Origin: Dallia pectoralis
Taxonomy: Eukaryota > Chordata > Actinopteri > Esociformes > Umbridae
Length of the DNA stretch: 64,000 bases
Direction of reading: 5' to 3'
Assembly: GCA_029465975.1 (NCBI GenBank)
Contig: CM055748.1
Location: forward strand, 1,620,762 to 1,684,761
This document shows positions 35,113 to 48,902 of the stretch, in pieces (positions within the stretch are counted from its first letter, which is position 1; every line of letters begins with the position of its first letter). The position numbers were made by a program, and so were the translations under genes. Under the pieces are notes generated by a model. It was given only the letters and a program-made list of their open reading frames with translations. It was not told the DNA's origin and searched no databases.

Positions 35113-35161
<49 letters not shown>
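35113..35161. repeat. (CA)n microsatellite
   Basis: A pure CA tract of about 24 copies. Confidence 0.97.
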
Positions 35162-35162
<1 letters not shown>

Positions 35163-35887
35163 GAATTTGTCCTGACCCCTGGCTGCAGCTTAATACACAC
35201 ATCGAAGAACAAATACAAACGACAAAACAGAACACAAAATGCAAACAGTCCAAACAAGAGAGACCCTGAGTCGCTAGAATATGTAATGTGTAAATATAAT
35301 ATGTAAATATATGCAAATGAGCAATGTCGACTAGAGTTCAGATGCCCTCTTTGTGTGCCGAGGGAGTTCATACGTGTTTCTCCTCTGTGTTGTCGTCAGA
35401 AGAGTGCGTGATTCTGGCGTTAACACTGTAGATTCTCCGTCCCTGTGTGAGTCACGTTCCAAAGGTACAGCAACTATTTCTGTCAGAACGCCAACTCCAC
35501 TGCATCCAGGGCTTGTCTCCTTGTAGCTGTAATGCTGGACTACATTCCCCCTATCTAACGTCTTTATGGTTGCATGAGGGATGTTGTGTTTCTTTTTTGT
35601 GTAGCAATATTGCCAATCTAGAGGTCCAAGCAACTAGCCTTGTGTTTGCAGAGTTTTTCTTGGTTGCCCAACGGAGTAAACTGGATATCAAATGGACATC
35701 TTTGCTTTGGCGGTTTCCCTGTATTTTCAAGCCTCGGTCTCAGCCCAGTCTTATTTGTTTAGTACGGTAATCAAACAGCGGCACTGACAGGTTTTGGCCC
35801 AATCCGAAGCCCTGTTGAGGAGAACCAATCAGAGCGGAGAGACAGTGCTGCCTATACTATACTATACCTTCATTGTATGGCTGTTTC
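35162..35887. other. Unique sequence, no gene seen
   Basis: Unique DNA with no supported feature. Confidence 0.5.
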
Positions 35888-36160
35888 AGTCTGTGTGTTT
35901 GTCTGTGTGTCTGTGTGTGTGCCTGTCTGTCTGTCTGTCTGTGTGTGTGTCTGTGTGTCTATCTGTCTGTTTGTGTGTGTAACTGTCTGTGTGTCTGTGT
36001 GTCTGAGTGTGTGTCTGTCTGTCTGTCTGTTTGTCTGTCTGCCTGTGTGTCTGTGTGTCTATTTGTCTGTCTGTCTGTGTGTCGGTATGTCTGTGTGAAT
36101 GTGTGTCTATTTGTCTGTCTGTGTGTCTGTGTGTCTGTGTGTCTGTTTCTCTGTCTGTCT
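35888..36160. repeat. (TCTG)n / (TG)n compound microsatellite
   Basis: TCTG and TGTG words alternate irregularly over about 270 bases. Open frames rich in Cys and Val here are artefacts. Confidence 0.95.
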
Positions 36161-36259
36161 CACTCAGACTCTAAGCCCCAGGTTCCTCACATTTCTATCC
36201 TGGCACAGCACTGGTGCAGACAGACATACACAGACGCCTGGGACCAGAGCCTTCTGAAC

Positions 36260-37078
<819 letters not shown>

Positions 37079-37134
37079 TGTGTGTGTGTGTGAGTGAGAG
37101 TGTGTGTGTGTGTGTGTGTGCGTGTGTGCGTGTG
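37079..37134. repeat. (GT)n microsatellite, interrupted
   Basis: GT runs with GAGTGAGA and GCGT interruptions directly after the Tc1-like element. Confidence 0.95.
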
Positions 37135-37220
37135 TGAACAAAAGGCTCTGTACATGGGCTGTTCAGGTCAAACACACCCTGTCCACAGCTCCATCCACCT
37201 TGATAGTTGATTTATTTATA

Positions 37221-37955
37221 TAGCTGGACCTGGTGTAGAACATACTGGTACAGACTGGTGTCTATAGCTGGACCTGGTGTAGAACATACTGGTACAGACT
37301 GGTGTCTATAGCTGGACCTGGTGTAGAACATTCTGGTACAGACTGGTGTCTATAGCTGGACCTGGTGTAGAACATACTGGTACAGACTGGTGTGTATAGC
37401 TGGACCTGGTGTAGAACATACTGGTACAGACTGGTGTGTATAGCTGTGTCTATACTGGTACAGACTGGTGTGTGTATAGCTGTGTCTATACTGGTACAGA
37501 CTGGTGTGTATAGCTGTGTCTATACTGGTACAGACTGGTGTCTATAGCTGTGTCTATACTGGTACAGACTGGTGTGTATAGCTGGACCTGGTGTAGAACA
37601 TACTGGTACAGACTGGTGTGTATAGCTGTGTCTATACTGGTACAGACTGGTGTGTGTATAGCTGTGTCTATACTGGTACAGACTGGTGTGTATAGCTGTG
37701 TCTATACTGGTACAGACTGGTGTCTATAGCTGTGTCTATACTGGTACAGACTGGTGTCTATAGCTGGACCTGGTGTAGAACATACTGGTACAGACTGGTG
37801 TGTATAGCTGTGTCTATACTGGTACAGACTGGTGTGTGTATAGCTGTGTCTATACTGGTACAGACTGGTGTGTATAGCTGTGTCTATACTGGTACAGACT
37901 GGTGTCTATAGCTGTGTCTATACTGGTACAGACTGGTGTGTATAGCTGTGTATGG
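37221..37955. repeat. Higher-order minisatellite, 44- and 34-bp units
   Basis: Type A units (44 bp, TAGCTGGACCTGGTGTAGAA and a tail) occur five times in a row at the start. Type B units (34-36 bp, TAGCTGTGTCTATACTGGTA and a tail) share the tail CAGACTGGTGT with A. From about 37538 a block of one A and four B units, 182 bp in total, is repeated twice with apparent identity, giving identical 63-codon frames at 37538 and 37720. Confidence 0.95.
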
Positions 37956-40030
37956 TGTAGCAGCAGTTTACATTCTCCAGATGTTGTGTTGGGTACAATA
38001 TATCCTCATCTACAACTCACTCACAAGCCAGCGTGCGGAAACAAATGAATAATCAAGAGGCACGATACTGCAGGCTGCCATAAATAGAACCTGTCACTAC
38101 ATAAAAATAACTGGGACTAAATATCAGTGGCAGCGAAGCAATGCACAAGCTCAATGAGAACATGACAAAGAACGTGTACAGATTTAGGATCTACACATGC
38201 ATATTGCTCATTTGGTTTGGTAGATGAACCTTTTTGGACGAGGTTATCGTTGTCTGGCAACAGGCTGGTGAATCGTCCAAATACTCTGTCCTTCTACAAG
38301 CATGACAGCTCAGTCTTGTGCTTCGTTCGCACTGCAGACCGTGATGCTACAATCGTGGTGTTTTTCAAATCACACGCGGTCAAACCATAAGTTACCTGTG
38401 ACCAAATTGCATTTGTGTGTGTACGCTGACATGGTTACGCATGTTGTCATAGTAACAATGGTCTGTGCACGGTGGCGTAGATTAGTTATTAGAGGAGCTC
38501 ATGCTACCTCACACATAGAAGTTGTCTTGCAAGCTACTGTGAAACCAGCAGTGTTGGCCGTTAAAGTTCTCCCCTCACTTCTAAATTAGGCTTCACATTT
38601 TAAGACAAAAACTGCCTAAAGAAGTCCTTTTTGGCTAGCCTGAACAGTTGATATTCTAACCATTTTACAATATTATAAAACATTTTCTGATTACGGTGTG
38701 CCGGTAGTTTGCTTGCACGCTGATTAATTTGTTTGTAAAAGCGTAACTACCTTGTAATCTGTCAGTTCCATGTTGCTACCAGAAACTAGGTAAGAAAGCA
38801 ACAGTGTAGTTGGCAAAATGACTTTCAAAATGACTTTCTCTAAAGGTGAAATTTGATTTGATCGTCCTCAATTTACCATTTAGGTAGAGGGAAAGAAATT
38901 CGATGAGGTCATTTTTATATAAGTAGAAAACAAAGGTTTGCAAACAGATTGAACAGGACCTGTTCTGAAGACACACGAATGAGCCGAAATCAATTGACCT
39001 CATTTTGTGTCTCGTCTCAGTAACACTGGTGTGCTGAAGATAAAAAAAACACTTTCCTCAGTTCTCTCTATTTCATATTTCAATGAAACATTGAAATTGG
39101 TAGCATGTAATGACTATTGGGTATTACCTAGGCTGCCCACGTGATGTAAGCTACCATGGCACATCTGGTATGCATGCTGTGTTGTGGCAGGGCACTGAAT
39201 CTGGCTCAACTCTGCCCTATTCAAGTATCCCCTCCAATTGACACAGATTTGCCAAATAAAGTTGAAAATCTTTTTCGAAACTGCCAGTCTGGATTAAACC
39301 ATCAAAGAGATTTGCTCATGTTCTGAGATAATTATTAGATTGTCTAAACATTCCAGTTGTCAGACAGAACAGATAAGGCAGCAAACTGAGTGAGAATCAC
39401 TTGACGTGATGAGCTAATGCAACAAGTGCTGATGACACAATATATTTACATATGCAAATATAAACATGTGTGCTGTTACTACATAGATTTGTTGTGTTGT
39501 TGAAACTGTAACATATTAACAAGGGAAGCAAAGACTTTCTCTCTTTATGGCCTGGTATGGTAACACACACACACGTATACCATATACTCTGTATGGAAAC
39601 ATATTTATATATATATATACTTAATATGGATTATTACACTACAGCATAACATTTTTATGTATTTTATATCTTGTCACAACATAATGCATTGGCGCAAACT
39701 CATTAAGAAAGAAATACTTTTGACAAATTAACTTTTAAAAGGCACACCTGTTTATTAAATGCATTAGAGGTGACTGCCTCATGAAACTGGTTGAGAAACT
39801 GTGCAAAGCTCTCATCAACTTTAAAATGTACTATATATTGTGTCTGTTTAAGAATTTATTTAATGCTACATAATTCCATATTTCGTAGTTTTGATGTCTT
39901 TACTATTAAAGTCTACAATGTGGAAAATAAAGAAATACCCTTAAACAAGAAGAGAAAGTTATCAGCCAAACATTTGACTGGTACTTTATATACAGAAAAC
40001 ACATTCAGACAAAAATCCTTCACAAACTCA

Positions 40031-40065
<35 letters not shown>

Positions 40066-41412
40066 AGCTCAGCTGTGTAGTCGATTAGATCATGAGCGGG
40101 TTGCAGAGACAGTGGTGTGTTTTTGGCCCTCTGTGAAGACTCTTCTCTGTCCTTCACAGGTTATAGGAGCTTTATGAACACACTCTCAAATCCGCTACAC
40201 AGAACTTACCTACTAATTATAGTTTTACTAAAATATACAAGCATTTTCTATGCTGTGTTGAATATAACGAAGGACTAAAACAAATTGTCAAAGACCTTTG
40301 CAAAACGTATTTTGGGTTTGGGTTATGTTATGTTATCAGAGGTCAGTTTTTGCAAACCACTGAAACACAATTGACAATAACTGTAAGCAAAAAAGAGCCA
40401 CCAAAGTGAACCTCCACATTGTTGGAAAGCCTCACTTCACACTAACTAAAATCTACCAGCAGTAACCCACATTTGCATGCCTTTATAATTACCCCGTTAC
40501 TTAAATGTGCTTTCTATTGCATACGGTTTCACACTGATTGGGTGATTTTGCATGTTGCCCTGTGGATATTTACTGATGCTTTCACACACATCTACTTTCT
40601 TTATTTCTTTACCACACTCAGGGACTGACATTTCCTTATGGTATGCTCAACATCAAGGCGGGTACCTTCACATCGCTTAAAGAAACACACGCTTCTAGTC
40701 CAAGTCATTGAAGATATCTCCCTCCACTGACGCCATGTTTTTGCATTTTCATTCAGATTTGTGTGCATTTTATATTGTCGAAATTAACAACATCATAGGT
40801 TTTTTACATAAAACTACTCAAAAGTGGGCTGTTGTCTGGTTTGCGCACTAGTAGGCTAGAAACAAACGTGGCACAAAAAGGACAAAAAATATGTAGTCGC
40901 TTCTAACTAGAGAGGTGAGGACGTTGTTCAAATGTAGGAATGAAGTCTGTATGTTAAAGAGACTTTTGTGTTTCCTTTTTGGCAATCAAACTGCCAGACA
41001 GCGTTTGGTTGAACATATTCTCGTCAAGTCACGTCTGCCAACACTGACAGGAAATCCTCTGCTAAAAAATCAGGAGACACGATTGGCATGATCTCAATTT
41101 TGCTTCTGTCTTTCTTTTATCTTGTCTTCCAGTCTACTGGTTACATCCCTCTTCACGTCACATAATCTCAGTCTCTCATTCTGTCTTTCATTTATCGGCT
41201 TTATGACAACCACACATACAGACACATATTAAACCCTGCAATTAATGGCTGAGCTATGATAGACTTTATATTAATCTTCATCCGGACAGGTGAATCCCCC
41301 TACAGTTTCCAAAAACTACTCTTCTGCTCTTTATAAAAGCAATCTTCTACACTAGATATATTACCTGAAGCATTGCTAAACATGCAGAAAATATTTACTC
41401 AAAAATATTCTT
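37956..41412. other. Unique AT-rich sequence, no gene seen
   Basis: About 3.4 kb of unique sequence. It contains a (CA)n tract at 40034-40063 and a short TATA run near 39608. Open frames reach only about 128 codons and show no domain. Confidence 0.55.
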
Positions 41413-41440
41413 TAATATATATATATATATATATATATAT
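41413..41440. repeat. (AT)n microsatellite
   Basis: A pure AT run of about 13 copies. Confidence 0.95.
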
Positions 41441-42075
41441 CCAAGTTGCCATATTTTTCAGTATTTTTTATATATAATTTCTGTATCATTTATATTCCTT
41501 CAATTCATTCGATAACCAAAAGTTAACATAAATGTTATATGTGTCTCTGAACCGTCTCTGGGGTTCTGTATTTTGTCCATTCTTTGGACATGCCTGTATT
41601 GTAATTGTTATTTTAATTAACAGTTAGTTTTTCATTAAACTATGACTTGATTTGTTTGTCATATGTGCTAATTATGTCCTGTTTGGCTTTAAATTAAATG
41701 ATTATTATTTCAAAATGTTACTGTCAAGAATTCGCTGCCTCCCGTTTTTGATGTAAATATAGATATGTGTTTAAATGTAGTCCGTTGTTGATGTTAGGTT
41801 TACAACAAAGTGACTGTGAATTTTATAAAAATGTCTCAAAAACCTTGTAATAAACTGATCCATAGACTGGATAGTATAACAAGATCCAAGTCTAGCTTTA
41901 ATATTGTAGACGGTAATACTTGTTGGTTTAAGTGTAGTAGCATGCTGGTTAAGATAAAGGTTGCTAAAACATTTATTTGATTTATGTTTCCATGTACAGT
42001 ACATAATAAAAACAGAATATGAATGCATCTTTCACTCTTGTGACAATTGTTTCTCAGAAACGACGTAAAAAGATA
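41441..42075. other. Unique AT-rich sequence
   Basis: No supported feature. Confidence 0.5.
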
Positions 42076-42330
42076 CACTACCGTTCAAAAGTTTGTGATT
42101 GTGATTTCTGATGGTCGAGCCAATGTCCTCCTAAAAAACTATTTAGGGGAGAAGCAGTCAGCTGGAATTCTGTCTATAATGGTGTGAGCAGCACAGTCAC
42201 GAATCTCAACCCTATTGAGCTGTTGTGGGATCAGTTTGACCGTATGTAAGAAGTGCCCATCAAGCCAATCCAACTTGTGGGAGGTGTTTCAGGAAGCATG
42301 CGGCGAAATCTCTTCAGAGTAAGTAAGGAG
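42076..42330 (+). mobile_element. Tc1-like element remnant, internally deleted
   Basis: The left end CACTACCGTTCAAAAGTTTG is a terminal sequence common to fish Tc1-like elements. About 110 bases later the + strand encodes NLNPIELLWDQFDR and then SNLWEVFQEA, the conserved C-terminal end of a Tc1-like transposase. Nearly all of the catalytic domain is missing between them, so this is a deletion derivative. I did not find the opposite terminal repeat. Confidence 0.85.
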
Positions 42331-43295
42331 ACTTTCAGAATGTACTTAGCTTACCCTAGCGAAAGCAACATAATTTAGTGACTAGCCAGTTCTGGATACA
42401 GTTTACTGAAGAACTGGGTTTTCATGCTGATTCAACTAGATTTGAGAATGATGTGTAATCTCCTCAACCAGCTTTTTAAAAGGAAATGCTACAGATATAT
42501 GTTTTGGTATTTTGTGTAGATCTAAAATAGCACAGATGAATACACTAGACAGCGGCGTGATGGGTTGATCAATAGGATGTCTTTTAATTTACACATACTG
42601 TTTCTACCATAACATTCACTATTGATTGAAAACAATGCATTGGACATTCGTATTTATATTCAACATTATAAAAAGGCGATGCTGCGTTTCTTGTTTAGCT
42701 GTTAGCAATTATGCTAACTGTTGATATGTCACATCATGATCATTATTCGAGCGTAGATTCATTCAACTAAACACTCAAATGCTCTACAGAAAGATGTAAC
42801 TATTGAGACATGGAAAAAAACTTATTAGGCTTCCTCAACAGGAACATCTTCTATAAAACGCCCCCAAAAAATCTGATGTTTACTGTAAACTGTTTATGGG
42901 ATTTATTTTTGGGAGTATGTACTGTTGTTCCCAGCCTACCAGCCAGATGTAAATGAACATGTACGCATTTAAAGAAACGCTAGGCTGTCGGCCGTTTTAT
43001 GAGTTGTGAGCCTGAATCATTATAAATATGACCTGCTGTTATGTCCAGTGTGTGTGTGTGTGTGTCTGCTGTTCTCTCCAGTTTATTTTCCCCCCAGCAT
43101 CATATTTCAGGTAATGCCTCTGTAAATAACTAATACTGGCAGCCATTTAGATGTCATCTTAATGCAGTCTCAATGGGTAAATCATGATAAACACAGCGTC
43201 CTCAGCTCTCACAGCCCTGTGTAAGATGGTTTGGTTCACCTGGCTCTCTGATGCATACAGGCTACTGAGTAGGTATGGAGTGTATGGACCTTACC
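42331..43295. other. Unique sequence; possible conserved non-coding block
   Basis: No gene is seen. Two stretches, 42890-43040 and 43090-43240, either side of a short GT run, have complex composition and may be conserved non-coding DNA; conservation is untested. Confidence 0.4.
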
Positions 43296-43728
43296 TGGAC
43301 TTAACACCTCTTAACTGAACACCTCTTAACTTATCAACTCTTAACTTAACACCTCTTAACTTATCAACTCTTAACTTATCAACTCTTAGCTTATCAACTC
43401 TTAACTTATCAACTCTTAGCTTATCAACTCTTAACTTATCAACTCTTAGCTTATCAACTCTTAACTTATCAACTCTTAACTTATCAACTCTTAACTTAAC
43501 ACCTCTTAACTTAACACCTCTTAACTTATCAACTCTTAGCTTATCAACTCTTAACTTATCAACTCTTAACTTATCAACTCTTAGCTTATCAACTCTTAGC
43601 TTATCAACTCTTAGCTTATCAACTCTTAGCTTATCAACTCTTAACTTATCAACTCTTAACTTATCAACTCTTAGCTTATCAACTCTTAACTTATCAACTC
43701 TTAGCTTATCAACTCTTAGCTTATCAGA
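43296..43728. repeat. 15-bp minisatellite, about 28 copies
   Basis: The unit is CTTATCAACTCTTAA or CTTATCAACTCTTAG, with a CTTAACACCTCTTAA variant clustered near both 43300 and 43500. The minus strand opens a repeat frame of about 160 codons rich in VDKLR; it is an artefact. Confidence 0.96.
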
Positions 43729-45538
43729 CAGGTACAGAGAAGTTGTTCTTCCTGTTTGGGATTTATTAAATTCCTTCAACAGACACTATAATATGTTACA
43801 CAGTAAAGAAAACATATCTGTTTAGCCTTCCACTGCATCAATGCTTCGAAGCAAAATGACAACGTTAAGCTGGCAATTGTGTTGACTGGAATAATGCTAC
43901 ACGAACAAGAAATAGGCATTTGCAGGTAAATGTCAAATATAATTTGACCAATGTTCTTCAGTTTATTCAACAACAAACATTAGCTGTTTTCTTTGTGCCG
44001 TTCTGGTCTTTTCAAGTGCAGTCAAGGTGTCTAACAAATCAAATGTGTGGTGGTCACCAACCTTACGTAAGCTTGTTGTGGAGACATGCCGACTGTATCA
44101 ATTAGCCTGTATGTCACCAAGCTTGCGTGTTGTGTGCAGATAGAGACAAAACAGTGATCTTGAATAAGGACACAGTCACCAAATAACGACTTGATCTGAA
44201 ACAATAAGCTACAAAGTAGTGACACATCCCAGAATTTAAATACCAAGCTAATAAGCTAAAGCACCGCTGCTGTGTTAAATGAACCTCACTGGCCATGTGC
44301 ACCCCACTAAACCCCCGTGTGGAACAAACCCTCACTGCTCGTGACTGTAGTTTAGTCTGTTCTAAATAGCAAAGCATTGATTCTGGCTAAACCTATAGTA
44401 TGATAAATGCATCAGAAAAATGACAGATCAGCAAACAAATGAGTATCAACTGCACCTCTACTTATTTTAACTCTACCTGCTTTACATCCCTGAATAGGTC
44501 ATAATGCGTTTATTGAGAGGGATGCGTTTGTCTCTGTGACACAGGTCACACAGTGTGTACCCCGTGACCGTATGAGGGACAGGCTGCTCACATCAGCTCA
44601 CGTCAATTAGTACCAGACCTTGTTCCCTCTGGCTGCCATGACGGGGGGTTATAAAACATGTTCTGCAGGGTTATATATGTGAGGAGATGCCAGCCCCCCC
44701 CAGAGGAAGCTGCTCTCGTAGACACACAATGGGCATTGCTGTGTCATCCTCTGTTCTCCAAAAGATTAGCCCTGGTATCTGGAACGTCGTGGGAAAATAG
44801 GCATCTTTGTTTCATTTTACTTTTTGTTGTTACATATTTCCTTCACCCTGCAGTAGCATAATGAACAAGAATATGTGATTTAAAATTCTGCATTTTAAGA
44901 CCCATAGATTAGAAAATGCACAAAAAACAAATGCATGTGTTTTGATTACTGTTTATTGTCCGAGAGAAACTGAATACTGTAATTCACTCCTCTGTGTCCT
45001 TTATCTAATATCTAAGTCCTGTATATAAATATTTAGATATTTTATGTATTTTTGTATTTTATTAAAATAAATTTATTGTTACCAATGTTATTTAAAATGT
45101 AATAGATTTTTTTTTTTTATTCATTTATACAACTTTGATACAGAAATTAGCTTCATGACATTTTCTGTTCGCTTCGAGTGAAGTGTTATCAGCAGTTTTG
45201 CCCCCGTTGAACTAGTCGTTTATAATGAGAATAACCTTATAATAAAATGGTGACATAATCGGCATGTACGTGGCAAAGTTGATTAATCAAACTTATACCA
45301 TTTTTTATTGTTTCGACAGCCTTGAATAGTTTTTACCAACTGGGATCTTCAAATTTAAAGCTAAATGGTTCATGGTAAAATCATCCTTGAACATTTCTAT
45401 ATGTTATCCCGAGTCGATACCACCATCTATGAGCTAGAAAATATTGTGTTATTATTTAAAATAAAGGTCTTTGAAGGATAAAATGCACTGTGTCTGTCCT
45501 CAGCAGACTATCCTGTTCCACCGTTCCACTGTTTTAAC
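43729..45538. other. Unique sequence, no gene seen
   Basis: AT-rich unique DNA. The part 44500-44660 is less AT-rich and looks complex. No supported gene. Confidence 0.5.
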
Positions 45539-45628
45539 CCTCCCCCTCTCTCTCTCTCTCTCTCTCCCACTCTCTCTCTCTCTCTCTCCCTCTCTCTCTC
45601 TCTCTCTCCCTCTCTCTCTCTCTCTCCC

Positions 45629-45666
<38 letters not shown>

Positions 45667-45738
45667 CCCCTCTCTCTCTCTCCCACTCTCTCTCCCTCTC
45701 TCTCTCTCCCACTCTCTCTCTCTCTCTCTCCCACTCTC

Positions 45739-45827
<89 letters not shown>

Positions 45828-45870
45828 TCTCTCTCTCTCTCTCCCACTCTCTCTCTCTCTCTCTCTCCTC
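45539..45870. repeat. (TC)n microsatellite
   Basis: About 330 bases of TC with CCC and CCCAC interruptions recurring at irregular intervals. Confidence 0.97.
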
Positions 45871-48417
45871 CTTACTCTCTTTTTCTCACACTCTCCATCC
45901 TGCTCTACCGGTTCTCTCCCATCACTTCCCCCCATCTCTCGCTCTCGGTCTCTCTATATTCTGTCCTCAAATGGCTTTTGGCCTGCTTTCTGCAGCAGAG
46001 AGCTCCAGTGTGTATGAGTGGTTGCTCTGTGTGGATTTGTTGGGAGGGTACTGGGTGTGGGGCTGGTCCAGTTGGGCTGTAGAAAACAAATCCAATCGTG
46101 GCGCTGTATAATTGTTCATGTTCAAGCACATATGACTTGCTGCATTCATCACAGAGAACATCCCACTGGACGGTTAATATTCCACATACGTTGTGTGGAC
46201 ATTAATGGAGGGAAACACGCGGCTGTGGTCTGTTCATTGAATAGACTTTGTATATAATATTTATAATATTCTGTGTGTACAGTTTGGACTTTCAGTAACC
46301 CTTCGTGGTACATTGTACTTGAATAGCAGGAGAATCATTTATATTATGAGTTGTAGAGCGTCCAAATGCTATAGCTAAATGCTCATTTTAAATTAGAGGT
46401 TGTTGGTTATTATTCTGTATTCCTCTCCGACGCCACACCCTGACAGCTACAAGCATCCACCGTCAGATGAACAACTGGCCTTTCTAATAAAGACATCTTC
46501 CCATTAAAAGCAGCTCATTGTCAGTCTTGTCTAAGCCATTACTCGGTTCCACGCGGGCCCTCAACTTTTTTCCCCGGCTTCAATCTTTTTTCTCTCCCCT
46601 CCTTCACTTTCTCACAGAACCATTGCTGTAATGAAATTGTAACGGTGCCATTGAGTTGGAGCAGCCTGCCAGAGTAAACCCATTGACCTTGTGTAAGCAG
46701 CCTGGCTACGCTCCTAACCGGCCTCTTGAGCGAGTGCTTGGGGCGCCGGCCACCTCCTCGTCTCTCCTCACAGATCCAGTGCCTTCTTGGGGAGAGGAGA
46801 ATGTTTCCAGCTGCTCCTCCCCAACACACTACCACTCCAGACCCCCCGCCTCAGGCCAAGATGTTACTGCAGGCAGCTATATGTGCTGTGGGATTACACT
46901 TCACGTTCAAACATACAGTATATAATACTTGTACTCAAGTGCTACCTAGTTTGCATGCTTATTACATTTATGTTATTTAAATGCAATATATCTATAGGTA
47001 ATATTCTGCAACTAACAATTCACATTTGTACGTTTGTCCTTTAGACCTTCTACCCCGTGTGAATTAATACTTGCAGTTTTTACAGTATTAACTTGTTTTC
47101 TCTTCATTCATTTGCTTACTTTGCCAATGGTTATTTTATTATAAGATACTACTGGGCTGTGTGGTCGTCTGGCAAAAATAAAGAATTCGGAAGGACTGCA
47201 TGTTAGCATTTGCTAAATAAATTAAATGTAAAATGTTTATGTGCACTGTAAACAGAGAGCAGTTGATGCAAGGGTGTGTGTGTGTGTGTGTGTGTGTGCG
47301 TGTGCGTGTGCGTGCGTGTGCGTGTCCTTGCTGTGGGGGAAGGAGATGTCTTTTCTCCATGTACTCTGAAAAAGCAAAGCTATCCATTTCAAATTTAAAT
47401 GGTTTCTTCCTGTTCCATAATAATTTCCACCTTGGTTCTAGACTGAAGGCCCTAGACAACACAATGTTTTTGGGGTCTAATAAACAGCTTTTGAAAAGTG
47501 ATATTTGACGTTCTGCTTCACTATAAATGAACAAAATGTGGTAATATTTTCAAAATTCTGCTTTCCTCGCCAAAATCATCATACACCGTTAGAAAAAAAC
47601 GTTTCTGTTAGAATTCCCACAGCAGGAGAATATTTTTTTATGAACAAAAACTACAATAAATAAAACTACAATACAAATATAATAGAACGTTGGTGAAATG
47701 GTGGATCACGCATATTTGTCTGTGTTTTTCCATTATACATTTAACTTTCAGTGCATATTTTAATTAAACTTGTGTAATTATTTTACTTTAACATTGTTTA
47801 CAAGTTCAAACCTGTGATGTTAACGATATGCTAACAGCCTGAATGACAGTAAATCAAGTATCTCATGTGGCGAGATCTCATCTGATAGGTCAAGAGAACA
47901 ATTGCTGGAAAAACATCACCTTTTAAATAAAAAGAGTGCAAATGTAAGCTTGCATGGAGACACATGATATATAATATCTATATATTATACATATCATATT
48001 ATTATTGTATTATATTTAATGTATATGATGAAAAGGGTATTATATAATATATAACAGAAAGGTTCAGAAGGGAGCAGTTTATCTAAATGGAGCCATAAAG
48101 GTCTTCATTTGCTAGAAATATTCTAATTGAAGGCGTTTGTTGCATTTTATTGTTCTGGGCTGATTCCATAATCATCTCTGATACTGTCCAAACACAGCCC
48201 GAGTATTTTATAACCATTAGGAAAATCAAATAACATTTAGGTTTTTCAGTACCATGGTTATTCCTGCTTTGGTTGTTTAGTTAAATCAACCTCCGAATTT
48301 AATATATTGGTTTCAATGTCTGACCAATCACAGATTCTATGGTTTGTATGGGGCTGTTTTGTAAAGACCTATATGCAAATCTGTCATATATTATCCTTTC
48401 CCACTGTCCTTTTCAGA
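45871..48417. other. Unique sequence, no gene seen
   Basis: Contains a (GT)n/(GCGT) tract at 47274-47326. The stretches 46500-46700 and 47820-48260 are complex and could be conserved non-coding DNA. No coding feature is supported. Confidence 0.5.
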
Positions 48418-48546
48418 GCTCTCTCTCCCGTCTCTGTCCCGTCTCTGTCCCGTCTCTGTCCCGTCTCTGTCCCGTCTCTGTCCCGTCTCTGTCCCGTCTC
48501 TGTCCCGTCTCTGTCCCGTCTCTCTCCCGTCTCTCTCCCGCTGTCC
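48418..48546. repeat. 11-bp tandem repeat, about 11 copies
   Basis: CCCGTCTCTGT repeats without indels, then CCCGTCTCTCT at the end. Confidence 0.95.
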
Positions 48547-48721
48547 AGCTCTCCTCCTCTCCTCTCCTTTTCTCCTCTCCTCCTCTCACTGTAGCAACGT
48601 CCCATCATAATGAACGACACTGTAGGATAATAGCCTGGTGTTGCCAAGGAAACCGTACAGCAATTCTGTGCGCTGTATTTTTTTTAGGTGGGAGATGACA
48701 GTGGAGGTGAAAAGCAGTCTG

Positions 48722-48902
48722 CCTCCCCTCAACTCTCCTCCTCTCTCTCCCCCTCTCCCCCTCGCTCCCCCATCTCTCCTCTCTCCCCATCTCTCCCCCA
48801 TCTCTCTCCCTCCCCATCTCTCCCCCATCTCTCCTTCTCTCTCCCCCATCTCTCCCCTCTCTCCCCCATCTCTCCTTCTCTCTCCCCATCTCTCCCCCCT
48901 CC
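48722..48902. repeat. Pyrimidine-rich CTCTCCCCCAT repeat
   Basis: CCCCATCTCTCCC words recur irregularly. Nearly all bases on the + strand are C or T. Confidence 0.9.
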
